From NCBI GenBank assembly GCA_033558025.1, contig JAUCEF010000013.1, forward strand, positions 5,139,001 to 5,203,000: a DNA stretch of 64,000 nt, given 5' to 3'. Source of the stretch: Phytophthora sp. 'mugwort' (taxonomy: Eukaryota; Oomycota; Peronosporomycetes; Peronosporales; Peronosporaceae). Shown piece by piece: positions 33,079 to 44,699 of the stretch. The notes below the pieces were generated by a model. That model saw nothing but the letters and a program-made list of their open reading frames with translations, was not told where the DNA came from and ran no database searches. A program made the translations under genes and the position numbers. Within the stretch, counting starts at the first letter, position 1, and every line of letters begins with the position of its first letter.

Positions 33079-33630
33079 TCAACGAGAGAGCAGTACCAGC
33101 CCGCTGACAGGTACACAAGGTGAAACATTCAGCAACAACACGGCCGTCGGAGTACCCTTTCCGCTAGTCGGTGTCTGGGCGCAGTGCGTGTGCGTTGGAA
33201 TCCTACTGAATTTCAGCGGATGCGCTCCACCACAAGGGTCTGCTCCTCCAAAGCCGTCCGAAGGGCACGGAATTGACCGTCGGCAGGTGGGGGTGCACTC
33301 ATTGCTGTAGCAATTGCTGTCATACCATCTCTCCATAGCCTTAGCTAGCTGAGTCACGGGTGGCACCTTCCCTGTTGATGTCGAATTGCCCGCTTCATCC
33401 GCGTCAAGTTTCTCAGCAACTTCCACATCGTCGCTAGTATCAGCTAGCACGTCGCCATTCAAACCTTCCTTCGATGAAAAGGCGTCACTCAGTATCGCCC
33501 ACAACGCTTCGTCGATTTCCCGGCGTGACGAGGTATCGTTGCCAGTTCTTCTCATTTCTCGTTTTTCTTTTTGGTACAGGCTCTTAGGTCTTCTATACCT
33601 CTTATTGACCTGTTGAAACATAGACACCAT
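33079..33630 (-). CDS. Unrecognised ORF, basic N-terminus and acidic middle
   Basis: The ATG at 33630 opens a 183-residue frame. The first 40 residues are very basic (KRYRRPKSLYQKEKREMRR), then comes a Ser/Asp/Glu-rich stretch (DTSDDVEVAEKLDADEAGN) and a segment with several Cys (CYSNECTPTCRRSIPC). No family is recognised. It could be the N-terminus of a mobile-element protein; coding status is uncertain. Confidence 0.35.
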   Translation of the reverse strand: MVSMFQQVNKRYRRPKSLYQKEKREMRRTGNDTSSRREIDEALWAILSDAFSSKEGLNGDVLADTSDDVEVAEKLDADEAGNSTSTGKVPPVTQLAKAMERWYDSNCYSNECTPTCRRSIPCPSDGFGGADPCGGAHPLKFSRIPTHTHCAQTPTSGKGTPTAVLLLNVSPCVPVSGLVLLSR

Positions 33631-33695
33631 ATATATTGATCAACTTCTTCTCGTAGGAAACCCCTCAACATTATTCTCGTACCTGCTCCTGACTG

Positions 33696-34853
33696 ATGAC
33701 CGCGAAAAAAATGGTGGAGATGACACTAATGTGCGCGCTGGTTCCCGAAGGGAGCGTCTTCCCCGTGGTCATTGACACGAGCAAGGTCGTGGGCCTCTTG
33801 AAGGACGCGGTCGCAGAAAAGCTGAAATATACTGGGCGAGCCGACAAGCTGTAGCTCTTCCTGGCGAAGGAAGGGCGACGCGTGGCTGAAAGATGATGAT
33901 CCTGCTGCGCTGTGGTTGGAAGAAGGAAAGACGCATCAAGACATTTAAGAGGTGGTCGATGGCGAGAAGATGAAGGCTATGTGGACAATTGATAACGTGT
34001 TGACAGCTAACAGCATGACCAAACGGAAAGAGGCGCGCTCCAAAGTCGAGGCAAATCCAAGTGCTGGTGGTGGCTCCGAAGGGTGCAGTTGGTTCAACAA
34101 GTGAGGCTTCCGTGACGAACGCAAATGGCGAAAAAAAACGACGACCTACACGATCAAGCTATGTAGAAGTAACGCAAGCAGTATGTTCATTCGAAGCTGA
34201 GCTCGACCCAGGGCAGGGAGCTTTTGGCAAACTGGAATATTCAGGTGAACGTTGTGCGCACAGTTCCATATGCCGCTAGAAGGAGACTCAGATTGACGCT
34301 TTGAAATAGGGGAACGTAGTGATGAATGTGGTCATGAGATCACACTCACCGAGGAGCAGCAGCGAGAACGATATCGCGCGTACGTGGAAGCCAACATTAA
34401 TTATGAGCACATCGTGAACCAACTTTGCGTGATTGGCGTGGAAACAGGCGAAAATATCCTTACTGTTCAAGTCAGTGGCCGCAATGTTGAGCTGAAGGGA
34501 CGCACGGATCTCCTCATACTGAGTGATGTCATCAAGGACAACCCGTCCGATGCGCGGTACTTCCTTGAAGTGAAGTTGATGATTGAAGTGAAGAGAGCGG
34601 TCACACCAAGCTTCGACTTTCAGGCAATGCCAGAGCTGGTCGCTCTGGATCTGATCGTCAACTATCCCGTGATGGCACTGCTTACTGACTTGAACCGAGT
34701 GTGGCTGTTCTTTTGGGCTTCGGAGAAGAAAACCGATTCAGCCCGCATCTGCAAAGTGAGGATTCGGACGCCAGCCGAGGCTTTCGAGGTGATTAAGACT
34801 CGTCTCCGACTGCTGATGCCAAGATCAGGCTTCCATGCTTCCAAGAATATGTG
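33696..34853 (+). pseudogene. Crinkler (CRN) effector pseudogene
   Basis: The ATG at 33696 begins a ubiquitin-like header typical of Crinklers, and the diagnostic LFLAK lies at 33855-33869, 53 codons later. The codon pair before it includes an in-frame TAG, so the header is terminated. Further frameshifts follow between 33870 and 34380. The C-terminal domain at 34384-34853 is open: GRTDLLIL, then FLEVK and IEVKRA, then [15 protein letters not shown], the layout of a PD-(D/E)XK nuclease-like CRN C-terminal domain. Crinklers are intracellular host-targeting effectors of oomycetes. This copy is dead. It abuts the left end of Maverick A. Confidence 0.75.
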
Positions 34854-35113
34854 AAGCGACAGAAGCTGTCGAAAGTGTGTGTTGCCCCCCATCGGAGAGG
34901 TTCGTGAAAGTGGCGAGATCCATGAGAGCATCGAACGATACTATGACGTCGACAGTATATTAGGTCCCGACTTGGGTATGGCGCGTGCTGTGGCTAGGCA
35001 GGTCACTCGATCTATTCCCACGTTGAGTTATTTCAGCTGATTCTCGCTTTCGGCATACTGCATTAATAAATTGATTTTTTATTTGATAAATATAAAGTCT
35101 ATACTGTATAAAG

Positions 35114-35372
35114 ATGACTTTACTCTCATGACCGATATCAAGCTAATACAGAGCGCATTAAAGCAAATCAAAAGTGCTACTATATCAAAACAAGAAAAAT
35201 GCGCATCGCTAAGCAATGGGAATATGACGAGAAGCATTATGAGCACCTTAATGCTCAAAAGCGCAAGTCCTATGCAAAAAAAGCGAACTTAATTAACGTA
35301 AAAGCGAACGTAATGTTGAAAACGAACTTCTCTGTCCACCAAATTATAGACAATTCATGTAATTTGGTCTAG
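35114..35372 (+). pseudogene. Small basic Maverick protein (copy A)
   Basis: A Lys/Arg/Tyr-rich frame from 35133 to the stop at 35370 reads RYQANTERIKANQKCYYIKT and later YEHLNAQKRKSYAKKAN. The copy in element B (61030-61276) has YQANKELFKAKQMRYYLKT, so the two are homologous. The proposed ATG at 35114 is one base out of frame with the body, so a frameshift is present. The upstream GATAAATATAAAGTC is also similar to the matching position in B. The repeated short basic motifs suggest a nucleic-acid-binding protein. Confidence 0.55.
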
Positions 35373-35927
35373 TAGCTACACTAGCACGTAAAAGACTGGA
35401 GAAACCACCTTGGATAGCTTGTCATTGCTCCGTTTCTTAGATATTCATAGCAGTATCATGCAATTAAATAGCATTGACGGAATCCGCGCTTTGCAAGAGG
35501 AAAAGGGGTTTTATTTTGTAATTCTCAAGAAATTGAGCGGTATTCAACCAATCTTTTATGGCGCCATCACCCCGATGTATTGACCCATCTCTCAATAGCA
35601 CACAGTCAGAAACGTGCCGAATAGTCTCTGTTAGGCGTCTGTTCAAGTGGGGTTTTATCGGCTGTTATTGCGATATGGATCAAATCACACGATTATTATA
35701 TCCAATCAGCTACTACCTCGATATAAGAAAATTATTTAGCAAATAAAACTGCAGATTAAAATACGATTTATTGGTTAAGAATCGGAGCTGTCAGGGCTTT
35801 GTAGCCATTTTCAACAGTTGAGACTGTTGTTGTTAAAGACGTTGGACAAACGCCAGTGGGCCGGACGGACTTACGAACCCGACGGAGCTGAAATTGCCCC
35901 CTCGTTAAAATTTATGCATTCCAGCAC

Positions 35928-36415
35928 TTATTGCAAAGTGAGGAAGCATTTTTCTATGGTTTGATTTAAATTTTTATTTATGCTACTAAATGCATTCTCT
36001 ACTGCTGCAATCAGCCCATCGATCTGGTTCGTAGGCTGCCGATACTGTATAGATTGAATCGCATTAAAAATTCCCAAATCCAGTACGTTGCAGTCAGGCG
36101 AACGTGGTGGTTGGATCGCCATTTTGTTGTTCCAGCCTCCGTCTCCTCGGGGCTCAGCCAGGTCTTCCTGGGCAAATACGACCGACCCGGCTGCACGAGA
36201 GCGGTGGCGTCGTCATGCAGGCCCCAAATGGCCTTGATGGCGGCACGACTGAGCCCAACGCCTGCTTGGCACGCGCGACTGTGCCGTAGCGGAGGCGGCC
36301 TTCCATACTGAGCTTGAAAAGGAAGACCACCACCCCGACGCGCGTTGCGGGTGTGATGGCCTTGGCGCCAAGTGTCCTCGCCATCTTGTTCCTTTGCATT
36401 GTGAGGCCTGCAGCG
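35928..36415 (-). pseudogene. Internally deleted Tc1/mariner transposase
   Basis: On the minus strand the right part encodes an N-terminal helix-turn-helix region with FLFKLSMEGRLRYGTVARAK and, in another frame, VSRAAIKAIWG-like sequence. It is followed directly by the C-terminal mariner block AIQPPRSPDCNVLDLGIFNA, then IDGLIAAVENAFSSINKN. The central catalytic part with the first two acids is missing, and the two parts lie in different frames. It is GC-richer than the surrounding Maverick DNA on its right side. It separates the small basic gene from PolB in element A. Confidence 0.75.
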
Positions 36416-36516
36416 AATTAGTGGTGCCTGCCAACCGTTTACGGTCGACAAACCCCTAACAATATTAGCCAATAGGATCCTTATAACTATTTTGTGTAAT
36501 ATACAATAAACTGTCC

Positions 36517-39500
36517 ATGATTTGGTATATTAGTAACTTATCGCGCCCCAGCAACCTGAAGCCTGTAGCTGAGCACTATAAAGTCATCATCGACAAGCTG
36601 AAGAAATACATGTACATATCTGAGGACTACAAGACCGGCCCGAAATATCGGTTTTACAGTGGGACACACATGGAGTCGCACTTGTACGAAGGTATCCAGA
36701 CTGATGAATTCTACGACAAGCTCGAGAACGTACTTGAGAGTTAGAAGAATGATTTAAAATCAATATTACTCTCGGCTATGATCTCATCAGCAAAGATGAT
36801 GATAGTTTTAGTCAATAATGGCATCCAAACATCGACAATACGGCTGTATTCGATAATCCTGTTGCCATTAACAGCAAGGCGGATATTCGTAAGAAGATAA
36901 TTTCTGAGATTCGTTCGATGGAGTTAGCCGACAAGCTTAACTATCCATCAAGTGGATACAAGCTCAGGTCCATCACTGTATTCAAGATATATATATCATC
37001 GCGAGCATGCCCTCGGCGATAGCATACCCAAAATTATCCGCGACAACAAGCACGTATTGAATTTCCTTAAGACTAGCATTAAGTGCGTCTTCCATTGCAT
37101 TGCCTGTCACACTCGATCAGATCCGAAGAAAGAATATCGGAGAATACAGGCTCTGGTGAAACCGGCATTCAATCGCTACTGTTCTTATAAGGGTCTTAGC
37201 TACTCGACAAAGCTCTTCCGCAATTTTAACCCGATCGATCTTCTGCAGCTCGATGAGATGGAAGATTGCTTCAAGCTCAGCATCAATGTATATACGATGG
37301 ATATTGAGTCGGGAAAAATTGAGTGCATCCGCCCGTCGGATAAGAAATATGAACGTCTCAATATTTTATCGCACGAGAATCATGTTCTCTACATCAGTAG
37401 TCTGGACATGCTCCAAAGCAAGTATCAGTGTCCAAAGCGTGAGATGATTTTCTTTAGCTCCGACAAGCTTAAAAATCATAAGAAAACCAATGTGAGCTTG
37501 TCAATATTGAGAGTTCTCCGGCTGCGCCAACTATCTACAGACCGCCTCAGAACACTATCAAATCGATGCTTCCAAAGTACTCCATTACGAATATTGATCA
37601 CTTCATCGTGTATGATTTTGAGGCCATTTCTAAAGCGGACGGGTATCCAACATGGTGAAAGCACTGTCTTCACGAATGAGCATATTCCTGTTTCAGTATC
37701 GGTAGCTGACAGGATTTCCGGAATGTTCGATGCTTTGTTAGTGCTGAGCCAAACGATTTGCTAAAATATATGTTTAACTACATTAAGGAAGTCGGTCTAC
37801 ATATTTAGCAGTACAACGTCCAAACGTATGCCCCCTTTCTACAGAAGATAATCAAAGCTCATGGTTTTAGTGGTATGGATATTCCTGGGTTAAAGCTTGG
37901 GAAGAAGTACTCAATACATGACGTTGATAGCTGGATCAAGGATGGGACGTATGCCTGTTTCTTCAATTTTCATAGTAAAATTTCCTTCGGGAAGGAGAGG
38001 TCTGATTACGGTAAAATTAAGCAACAGCTTGATCAAGTATCAGTATTGGGGTTTAACTCTGGTAGATATGATATCAATTGATTAAGAGCGATCAGTTTGT
38101 CGTCATTGGTACGGAGAACATCACATCTGTGATCAAGAACCCGAGCTACATGTGCATCGCTACTTCAGTCATGAAGATGCTTGATATTAGCAACTATGTT
38201 CCTGCTGGAACAAGCTATGATAAGTATCTTAGTACATATCTCGGTGAATGTGAGTGCAATGACAAGGTTCGCTGTTTGTGGTCTTGCTAAAGGGCTATTT
38301 CTATACGAACACCTCAAATCATTTGATGTACTCAATCAGACTCCTCTTCCTTCTAAGTCGGATTTTAACAGTGATTTCCGAGAAACAGGCATTAGTAATG
38401 TGAATATGAACAAGCCAAGTTCGTTTGGGAACATTACGAGATGAAAACAGTCAAGGATCTCCGGATCTGGTATAATAACTTAGATGTGGTACCATTCATT
38501 AAAGCTATCTAGGCTCAGCGTGAACCTTTTAAGCGTTTTGATCTCGATATGTTGACAGACGGGGTCTCGCTTCCGGGTCTCTCGGAAAATGTTATGTATT
38601 AAACCTGCTTCAACGAGCTTTAATACCCTCCAAAAGTACCTGCTGAAGCTGTCAGATTCTCAGCTAAGCGTATGAATGGCTCACCAAGAAGTTGATGCCA
38701 AGCGTGATTCAATATGATTCTTGATCACTTGGACATTTTGCTTGAACGGCAAAATATCTTTGTGGTCTATGCTGGTGTCAGCTTACTGTCGATACTGCAT
38801 CTGCCGATCGGGTCGATAACAAATTGGGGCATATTGACGGTAATGTTCTCATCGCATGCGTTCCATGCTACGTCGCACGCAAGAGCATGGCTCTGGTTCA
38901 GATTCAAGAAGTCTCGTGAATTTAACTCAAAAGACTTGTGTACTCGATTGATCGTGAGGAGAAGGACATACATAGTAAAATGAAGGCCAATATCGCCGAT
39001 GGACCATCATTTATCTTCAACCACTACGTTAAACGCAACGAGAAAAAAATCGTGGTGATAAGATTTGTAAGAAGATCATTGGATACGACGCTAATGCACT
39101 ATACTAATGGACGCTGGGTAAGGAGATACCGTGCGGGAGATTGACCACTATCGAGACTTTTGCCGGTATCGTCTAAGACATCAAGGCTAACAAGATATTT
39201 GGCTTCCTTGAATGCAACATTCGTACACCAGAGCACCTAAAATAATCTTTCAGCGAGATGACACCAATTTTAAGAATATTCTAATCGATTGCACCGATGG
39301 GACCATTATTGGTTCACACATGTATGAGTACAACCAAACGCGTGGGAAAAGCCGAGCAAAACCAGCTCGTAAGTTGATCGGTAGCTATTAGGTGAGAAAA
39401 TCCTTATATACGCACGTCTTCTCAAATGGTATCTAGCCCACGGGATGGAAATAATGAAAACGTACTCCTTTATAAAGGCCAGCTCTCACAAGGCGTTTGC

Positions 39501-40339
39501 TCCTTTTATGGATGCTGTGTCGAGCGCACGCCGTGCCGGTGTCGAAGATAAGAGTAAGGCTATGGTTGCTGAGATGATGAAGTTGTTGGCAACTCCGTTT
39601 AGCACAAACAAGTCAGATATGTGTCTAAGGAGGGTGAGATCAAGTCGCGTATTGAGCACTTCACGTTTCATGAAGTGGAGGAGCTAAACGATTCTTGTGA
39701 GATACCTATGAAGAAACGTCGTCTAAATAAAAAGAACCCAATTCATTTGTCCATTGTCATCTATCAGCTTGCTAAGGTATGCATGCTCGAGTTCTACTAT
39801 GATTGCATTGACGTTTACTTCAATCGAAGCGATTTTTAATATCAAGAGATGGACACGGATGCTGCCTACATCGATTTTAGCTGCAACAAACCATTTCAAG
39901 AGTGCATCAAACCTGAGCTACGTGAGCATTATGGACAGCACAAGTACGATTGATTCCTGCGCGACTATACCAAGGAAGTAGTTAAGTTTGACCGTCGAGC
40001 CCCTGCTCTGTTCAAGAAGGAATGGTCAGGCGATGCCATGGTCTCACTATCGAGTAAGGACTATATTTGCTATCTTCCAGACGAGTAATATAAGGTGAAG
40101 ATTTCAGCTAAGGGTGTGCAGCAGAGTCGGGGTCGCGATGGGAATGTACTTAACCCATTGGGGTTTGAGTCAGTTGTTTGCGATCGTATCACACTTCGGG
40201 GTGCTAACAAGGGATTTAGGCTGTCAAATGAAACTAAATCAATCATCACATACAATCAGACCAAAACTACACAATCATATTTTTACGGCAAGCAGCAGGT
40301 GTTTTCGAATGACATTTCAACGATCCCCCTTAACATTTA
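36517..40339 (+). pseudogene. Protein-primed DNA polymerase B (copy A), decayed
   Basis: Fragments in order, in changing frames: N-terminal MIWYISNLSRPSNLKPVAEH (36517); exonuclease motif I with IVYDFEAISK (about 37605); exonuclease motif II with VLGFNSGRYDIN (about 38050); polymerase motif A region IIGYDANALY (about 39080); motif C region YQEMDTDAAYIDFS (about 39840); and a C-terminal segment NKGFRLSNETKS (about 40210). The order and motifs match the pPolB of Maverick/Polinton elements. At least ten stops or shifts are present. The family copies the element using a protein primer. Confidence 0.85.
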
Positions 40340-40389
40340 GGGAGAAAGCTTTGGTCCAAAATGGAAGGCTGTACAGTTTTTTTAGTTGA

Positions 40390-41414
40390 TTACAGTATAC
40401 ATAATATGGCTGAGCTTCTGAAGAAACTAACTATGATCCAAAACCCGGACATGTTGCTGCTCGAGCTCTGTATGAGAAAGCATGAGAACTAGACCCCAAA
40501 ATAACGTTCAAAATAGTAAAGGAATGGTATGAGTCTCAGCCAGATATTCAACGTTTCCAGAACCAGAAAAGGCACTACGATGGGTTCAAGATCACGTCCC
40601 ATAACCCAATTTTATGGCAGATGGATCTCGGCTTTTGGGAAACCCGACCAATAATAACAGTTATGAATATCAACTCACGGATTGGCTACGCTAAGTTACT
40701 CAAAAATAGACTGCATCTGTCGTATTGACTGCGCTAAAATATGTCATTCGATTTCATTAAACAAACATCATCACCACCGACAATGGTAGCGAGTTTATGA
40801 ACAAACTAGCCAGGCACGATTTTTTTAATTCCAAAAACATCGAGCACTACAATAAATAGCCAGGAGATCATGGAACAATGGGAAAAATTGAGCGATTCAA
40901 GTGAACGATAAAGCAGAGGCTAACTAAGATATCACCAAGAAGATTACACAAAAGCTTATCAGCGACATTATTGTTAGCTATAACGACACTATTCACAGAT
41001 CTATTGGAATGACCTCAAACGAGGCATAAAGTAAGATCATGGAGCCGGAGCTGGATCACAATCAAGCGGAAGCTGATAAGAGACGAGCAAACTGTGTATA
41101 CGATCGTCGGAATAGATGGTTACCGAGTACAAATACAAGTCCAGAAATAGCCATACGCTCTACAGTCGGCAAATGTCTAAAAATGATACAATCAGAGACA
41201 ACGGACGCCACTATTAATTATGGGGATATCCTCGAAAGATGAGAAGATATTAGATCACAAAATGATGAAGAATAAGAAGCACAAATTCTTAATCAAATGG
41301 ATCGGTTATGACGATTCAACGTGGGAGCCACAAGACAATCTCCGCTGGATCAACAAAAACAGAAGGTCAACTCTCGAAAAGGAGTACTGGGATTCAAAAA
41401 TATATAAACCTTGA
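40390..41414 (+). pseudogene. Maverick integrase with chromodomain (copy A)
   Basis: Readable pieces are the DDE core with ITTDNGSEFMNK (about 40775), MGKIERFK (about 40878, catalytic Glu region), IVSYNDTIHRSIGMTSNEA (about 40970), and a C-terminal chromodomain KHKFLIKWIGYDDSTWEPQD at 41275-41340. The arrangement of rve core plus chromodomain is standard for Maverick integrases. Several stops break the core; the chromodomain frame is intact to the stop at 41412. Confidence 0.85.
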
Positions 41415-41539
41415 AACATAATCAGTTTGGTAATACATTTTCTACAGACATCCTCTGTAAGCTTTGACTCAAATATATTATTCGCCACAATTTTTTGTAC
41501 GAGTTTTAATATGCGGTTATATATATAGACTCTAAATAT

Positions 41540-41830
41540 GAGGAATGTGTACGAACTGCTTCGATAAAGCTCGCGAGCTTGTTAAGATACGGCGAAAGCT
41601 ATGGATAATCCCGGAAGTATGCCGCATTAAAAACGAGTTGCTGAATCTTGATGCAGTATCCAATTTCCGCACAACTGTTGATTAATCGTAAATATCAACG
41701 TGAATTGGAAGCAATCTTCGGCGTTCCATTTCATTGTATTAAGGAGAGAGATTTTATATATATATTTTTAGCCTTTTAAAAAAAGAGATAAAAAACATAT
41801 GTCATACATATCTCCCGTACCGACATGATT
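41540..41830 (+). pseudogene. Accessory gene 0 (copy A): CxxC/coiled-coil protein
   Basis: A frame starting near 41540 reads EMCTNCFDKARELVKIRRKL and then CRIKNELLNLDAVSNFR. The B copy (55849-56142) has MCPNCLEKERELAKLRRKL and SRIKNELLHLDATANFR. The C-x-x-C pair and the charged helix are kept. A frameshift follows near 41690, after which ELEAIFGVPFHCIKER is readable. Function unknown. Confidence 0.55.
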
Positions 41831-41887
41831 CAGTTATGGTAATTATGAGTACTCATTTTTTTTATGATACGCATGATATAGTCACAA

Positions 41888-42440
41888 TGTTCCCCAATTC
41901 AAATCCCTCGCTCAGAGAGAGCAAAAGCAGCAGGAGCTTCTTGAGCGAGCCCAGCGACGCGTTAGGCAAGCTAACATCAAGTGTGGTATGTATGAAGGTG
42001 CATCGTGGGCGAGCGATGGCGATAAACTATTAGCTTGGAAAACACCACTATCATCCACATTAACTCAGACAAATTTGTCTGATTCCTTAAAAAACGCTGA
42101 GTGATAAATTCTCCCAGACAAACCCTGAAGTCTCATCAATTCCTGAAGTAAATGTTAGTCCAGTTATGGTAGATGCCGAAGTTGATAATAGTGCTAGAAC
42201 AAAGAGCACATTTACGAATACAATCGTGTCAATATGACTGATCGAAACGTGCAGGCTCAACCCAAAAATATTATGTTGGTGTTTACAGCAGTCCACAAAT
42301 GGTGAATGCTGCAGTTGATAACACTCTAACAATGACAAATGTAGCAACATCAACAAAAAGAGACTCGAGCGCTAACAATATTGATACGGAAGAGCAAGTT
42401 CATTCCAGGAACTGGATTAAAATTCTGTTATAGAAAATCC
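41888..42440 (+). pseudogene. Accessory gene 1 (copy A)
   Basis: The start TMFPNSNPSLRES region matches the B copy MFPNFTSIARREQKRQELLE, with frame changes giving REQKQQELLERAQRRVRQAN. Further on, DKFSQTNPEVSSIPEVNVS matches SQTNPEVS in B. The protein appears to be a helical N-terminal part with a polar, Asn/Ser/Thr-rich tail. No known domain was recognised. Stops occur at several points. Confidence 0.5.
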
Positions 42441-42596
42441 GATCTGGGCTTATATTGGTATCCATCCCATTAGAAAAAAACGGGTAAGCAAGATGAAAAA
42501 ATATGCTATTAAAAAAAAAGGTTCTCTCAGGTCAGAACATACTGGGAAGAGTTAGGGATATCTTGTATAAAGGTTAACGCAACTCAGCCGAGGAAG

Positions 42597-43364
42597 TTGG
42601 AGCCATGCGTGATGAGGAACCCGAGCGTGAACAGTCACGCCATTGAAAAAAAGAAGCGAGCTGGCGAGGAATTAAAGGAACTCGAATTTGTTCTTAAGGA
42701 TCGTAGACTACCTGACATTCATTTCGGTCGGAAATTAACTTCGACAACAGCCAATAATGAACACAATCGAATCCAGTTGCTTTGGATTATTTCTGAAAAC
42801 ATGGAGATATTAGAGTCTAATGGTCTGATGAAGAGTGTTGTGCCAATCTACAAAGAGATGTATAAATCTGACCGGAACAACCTCAAACAATATGTTTGGG
42901 TTAAAAAAAACTCCATATATGTGTGTGGAATCGAATCAAATTGGATACACCCATCATCAAACAACAAGGCTGATTGGCAATCAGCACTCAGAGCCTTTTT
43001 GAACATGGTCAAGAGCAGGGGTATAGAACTATCTATGGTGGGGAAAATGGATGCGGAAAGGCTATAAAATCATATGAAGCTACTGATGATGACGAACGAG
43101 ACGACGCCATGGTATTAAAACTGGAATAAGACGAAGACTTGGATAAATTTATCTATCCCCGACAGTGAAGCTAAGAAAATGCTGTATGGGTATTATCATA
43201 AGATTCTTGATGAGAAGGTTATGATTCCATTTCGCCTTCGACTTCTGGTAGATTCTGGAAATGGTGTAAAAACTCACCCAACCTATTATTTCGGCTCTCC
43301 AATGCGTGATCGTACTCTAAACATAATAAACAAGGACAATAAAATTGTTAACGGAAAAGCTTGA
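42597..43364 (+). pseudogene. Accessory gene 2 (copy A)
   Basis: A 156-residue frame (42597-43067) begins MEPCVMRNPSVNSHAIEKKK and ends with FLNMVKSRGIELSMVGKMDA. After a gap, a second frame (43179-43364) continues with VMIPFRLRLLVDSGNGVKTH and YYFGSPMRDRTLNI. The B copy (54370-55120) has FINMVNARGLDLILFGK, VAIPFRLKPIVDTKNGLKPH and YYFGDPAPTRPLNI, so both halves belong to one gene. Function unknown; it is the longest of the shared unknown genes. Confidence 0.6.
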
Positions 43365-43439
43365 CTGATGTTATGAAGTCTATCAGATGGATAAATACGT
43401 TCGATCTACTACTAAATGAGCTGGAATATGTACATCAGG

Positions 43440-44356
43440 CTGTGAGTAATATAGTTTATTGAAGCTCCAGCAACCAAAGAAGAGCTGAAAATGATTAATA
43501 ATGTAAATGCCATTTTCAAGATTGTTCGTGAAGGCATTTTTAGAAACGCATCTGATATTAAAGTGCAAAGTGTTGAGCCATATTGATCACGACGAAATAT
43601 TACAAAAGCTCCATGATGACACTGAACGGGCTTACCAGCAGTATAGAGAGGCACTGAAGCAACCTGAAGCAGCTAAAGAAGCTGTGAAAGGGTCAAACAC
43701 AAAATCAATAAGATCAGCTTTGAATGCTACACAATCAGCACTTAAAGCTACAAAGGCTGTATATAATTTCAAAGCTAAGCGATATCCTGAAGCTCTCAGT
43801 GATCCAAAGGTTAAATTAGAGGGTCATGCCATAGAGGCGCTGGTGTTGCATCACTTGATGGTGTAGTTCGACGCGGTAGAACATACAATCTGAATGCGAT
43901 TCAGGGCTTAGCTAGCCCGTCTGTATACGTATATCGTCAGCTTGGTAGTAAGTACATTCGTTTGCCTGATCTAGACGCTAAAGCACTCGTGCTGGTACAG
44001 CCTAATCGTCGAAATTGTGGGCCTAATCGTCAGATTAGTTACAGTCTCCAACCTATGATTAAAACCCTCGTCTATAAGCAACATATGGATCAATCTTCAT
44101 ACGATAAGCTCAAAATCTAGGATAAAAATGTTCAAGGAGATACTTGTCATCACCCAACTCCAGTACAACTTCCACGACTAGCTTGAGGATCTGCTGAAGA
44201 CTCTACGAGCTGAGTATGATAAACCGAAGGGGGAGCTTGAGGTAGGGAACGATAATCCAAGCATGATCAAGCAGCTTAAGTCTCACGGTGGATATGTACA
44301 AAATCAACTTATCAAGGATCACGAATTTAAGGATATTACCACTCGTCTACTATAAT
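43440..44356 (+). pseudogene. Accessory gene 3 (copy A), long coiled-coil protein
   Basis: The frame 43507-43866 includes DEILQKLHDDTERAYQQYRE and LNATQSALKATKAVYNFKAK. Other frames continue with SVYVYRQLGSKYIRLPDLDA (about 43920) and, near 44200, LRAEYDKPKGELEVGNDNPS. The B copy at 53314-54260 has matching QKLHDEAEAAFQQY, KSVYNLKAKRYSDALP and LRAAYDKLKAELDLRNDNPS. Heavy Ala/Lys/Glu helices suggest a structural or scaffold role. Broken by several shifts. Confidence 0.55.
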
Positions 44357-44429
44357 TAGTAAACTAAGAGAACTTTTCGCGTGTCTTACGCCACTTGAAC
44401 TTCGTTCAAATCTATAAACGAGAGACTCC

Positions 44430-44683
44430 GATTGCTCATCATGTTCGTCTTTAACCCACGCATTATTTCCAGATCAGGTGGTATATATGGAGGTAATAGC
44501 GATCTCAATGTCGATGAGATCAAAGCCATAATGGAGAATTTAATAATCCATGATCGACCCCAGAAGACACAAGCAGCTGTTTGGGCAAGTGACCTTAACA
44601 AAACTATCAAGACGGTAGATGCATCGACTCAGACTGAGGAAGGCCGTTTGTGGGCTTACCAGCCAAAGAAAAAAAAACTGTAA
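44430..44683 (+). pseudogene. Accessory gene 4 (copy A)
   Basis: An open frame reads FNPRIISRSGGIYGGNSDLN and then IKAIMENLIIHDRPQKTQAA, ending with GRLWAYQPKKKKL. The B copy (53040-53300) keeps LKAIMKNLIIHDRPQKTQAA and GRMWAYHPKKK. The frame here is intact from 44432 to the stop at 44681, but the upstream start could not be fixed, so status is uncertain. The basic C-terminus may contact DNA. Confidence 0.55.
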
Positions 44684-44699
44684 AACCTATGCCATCTAA

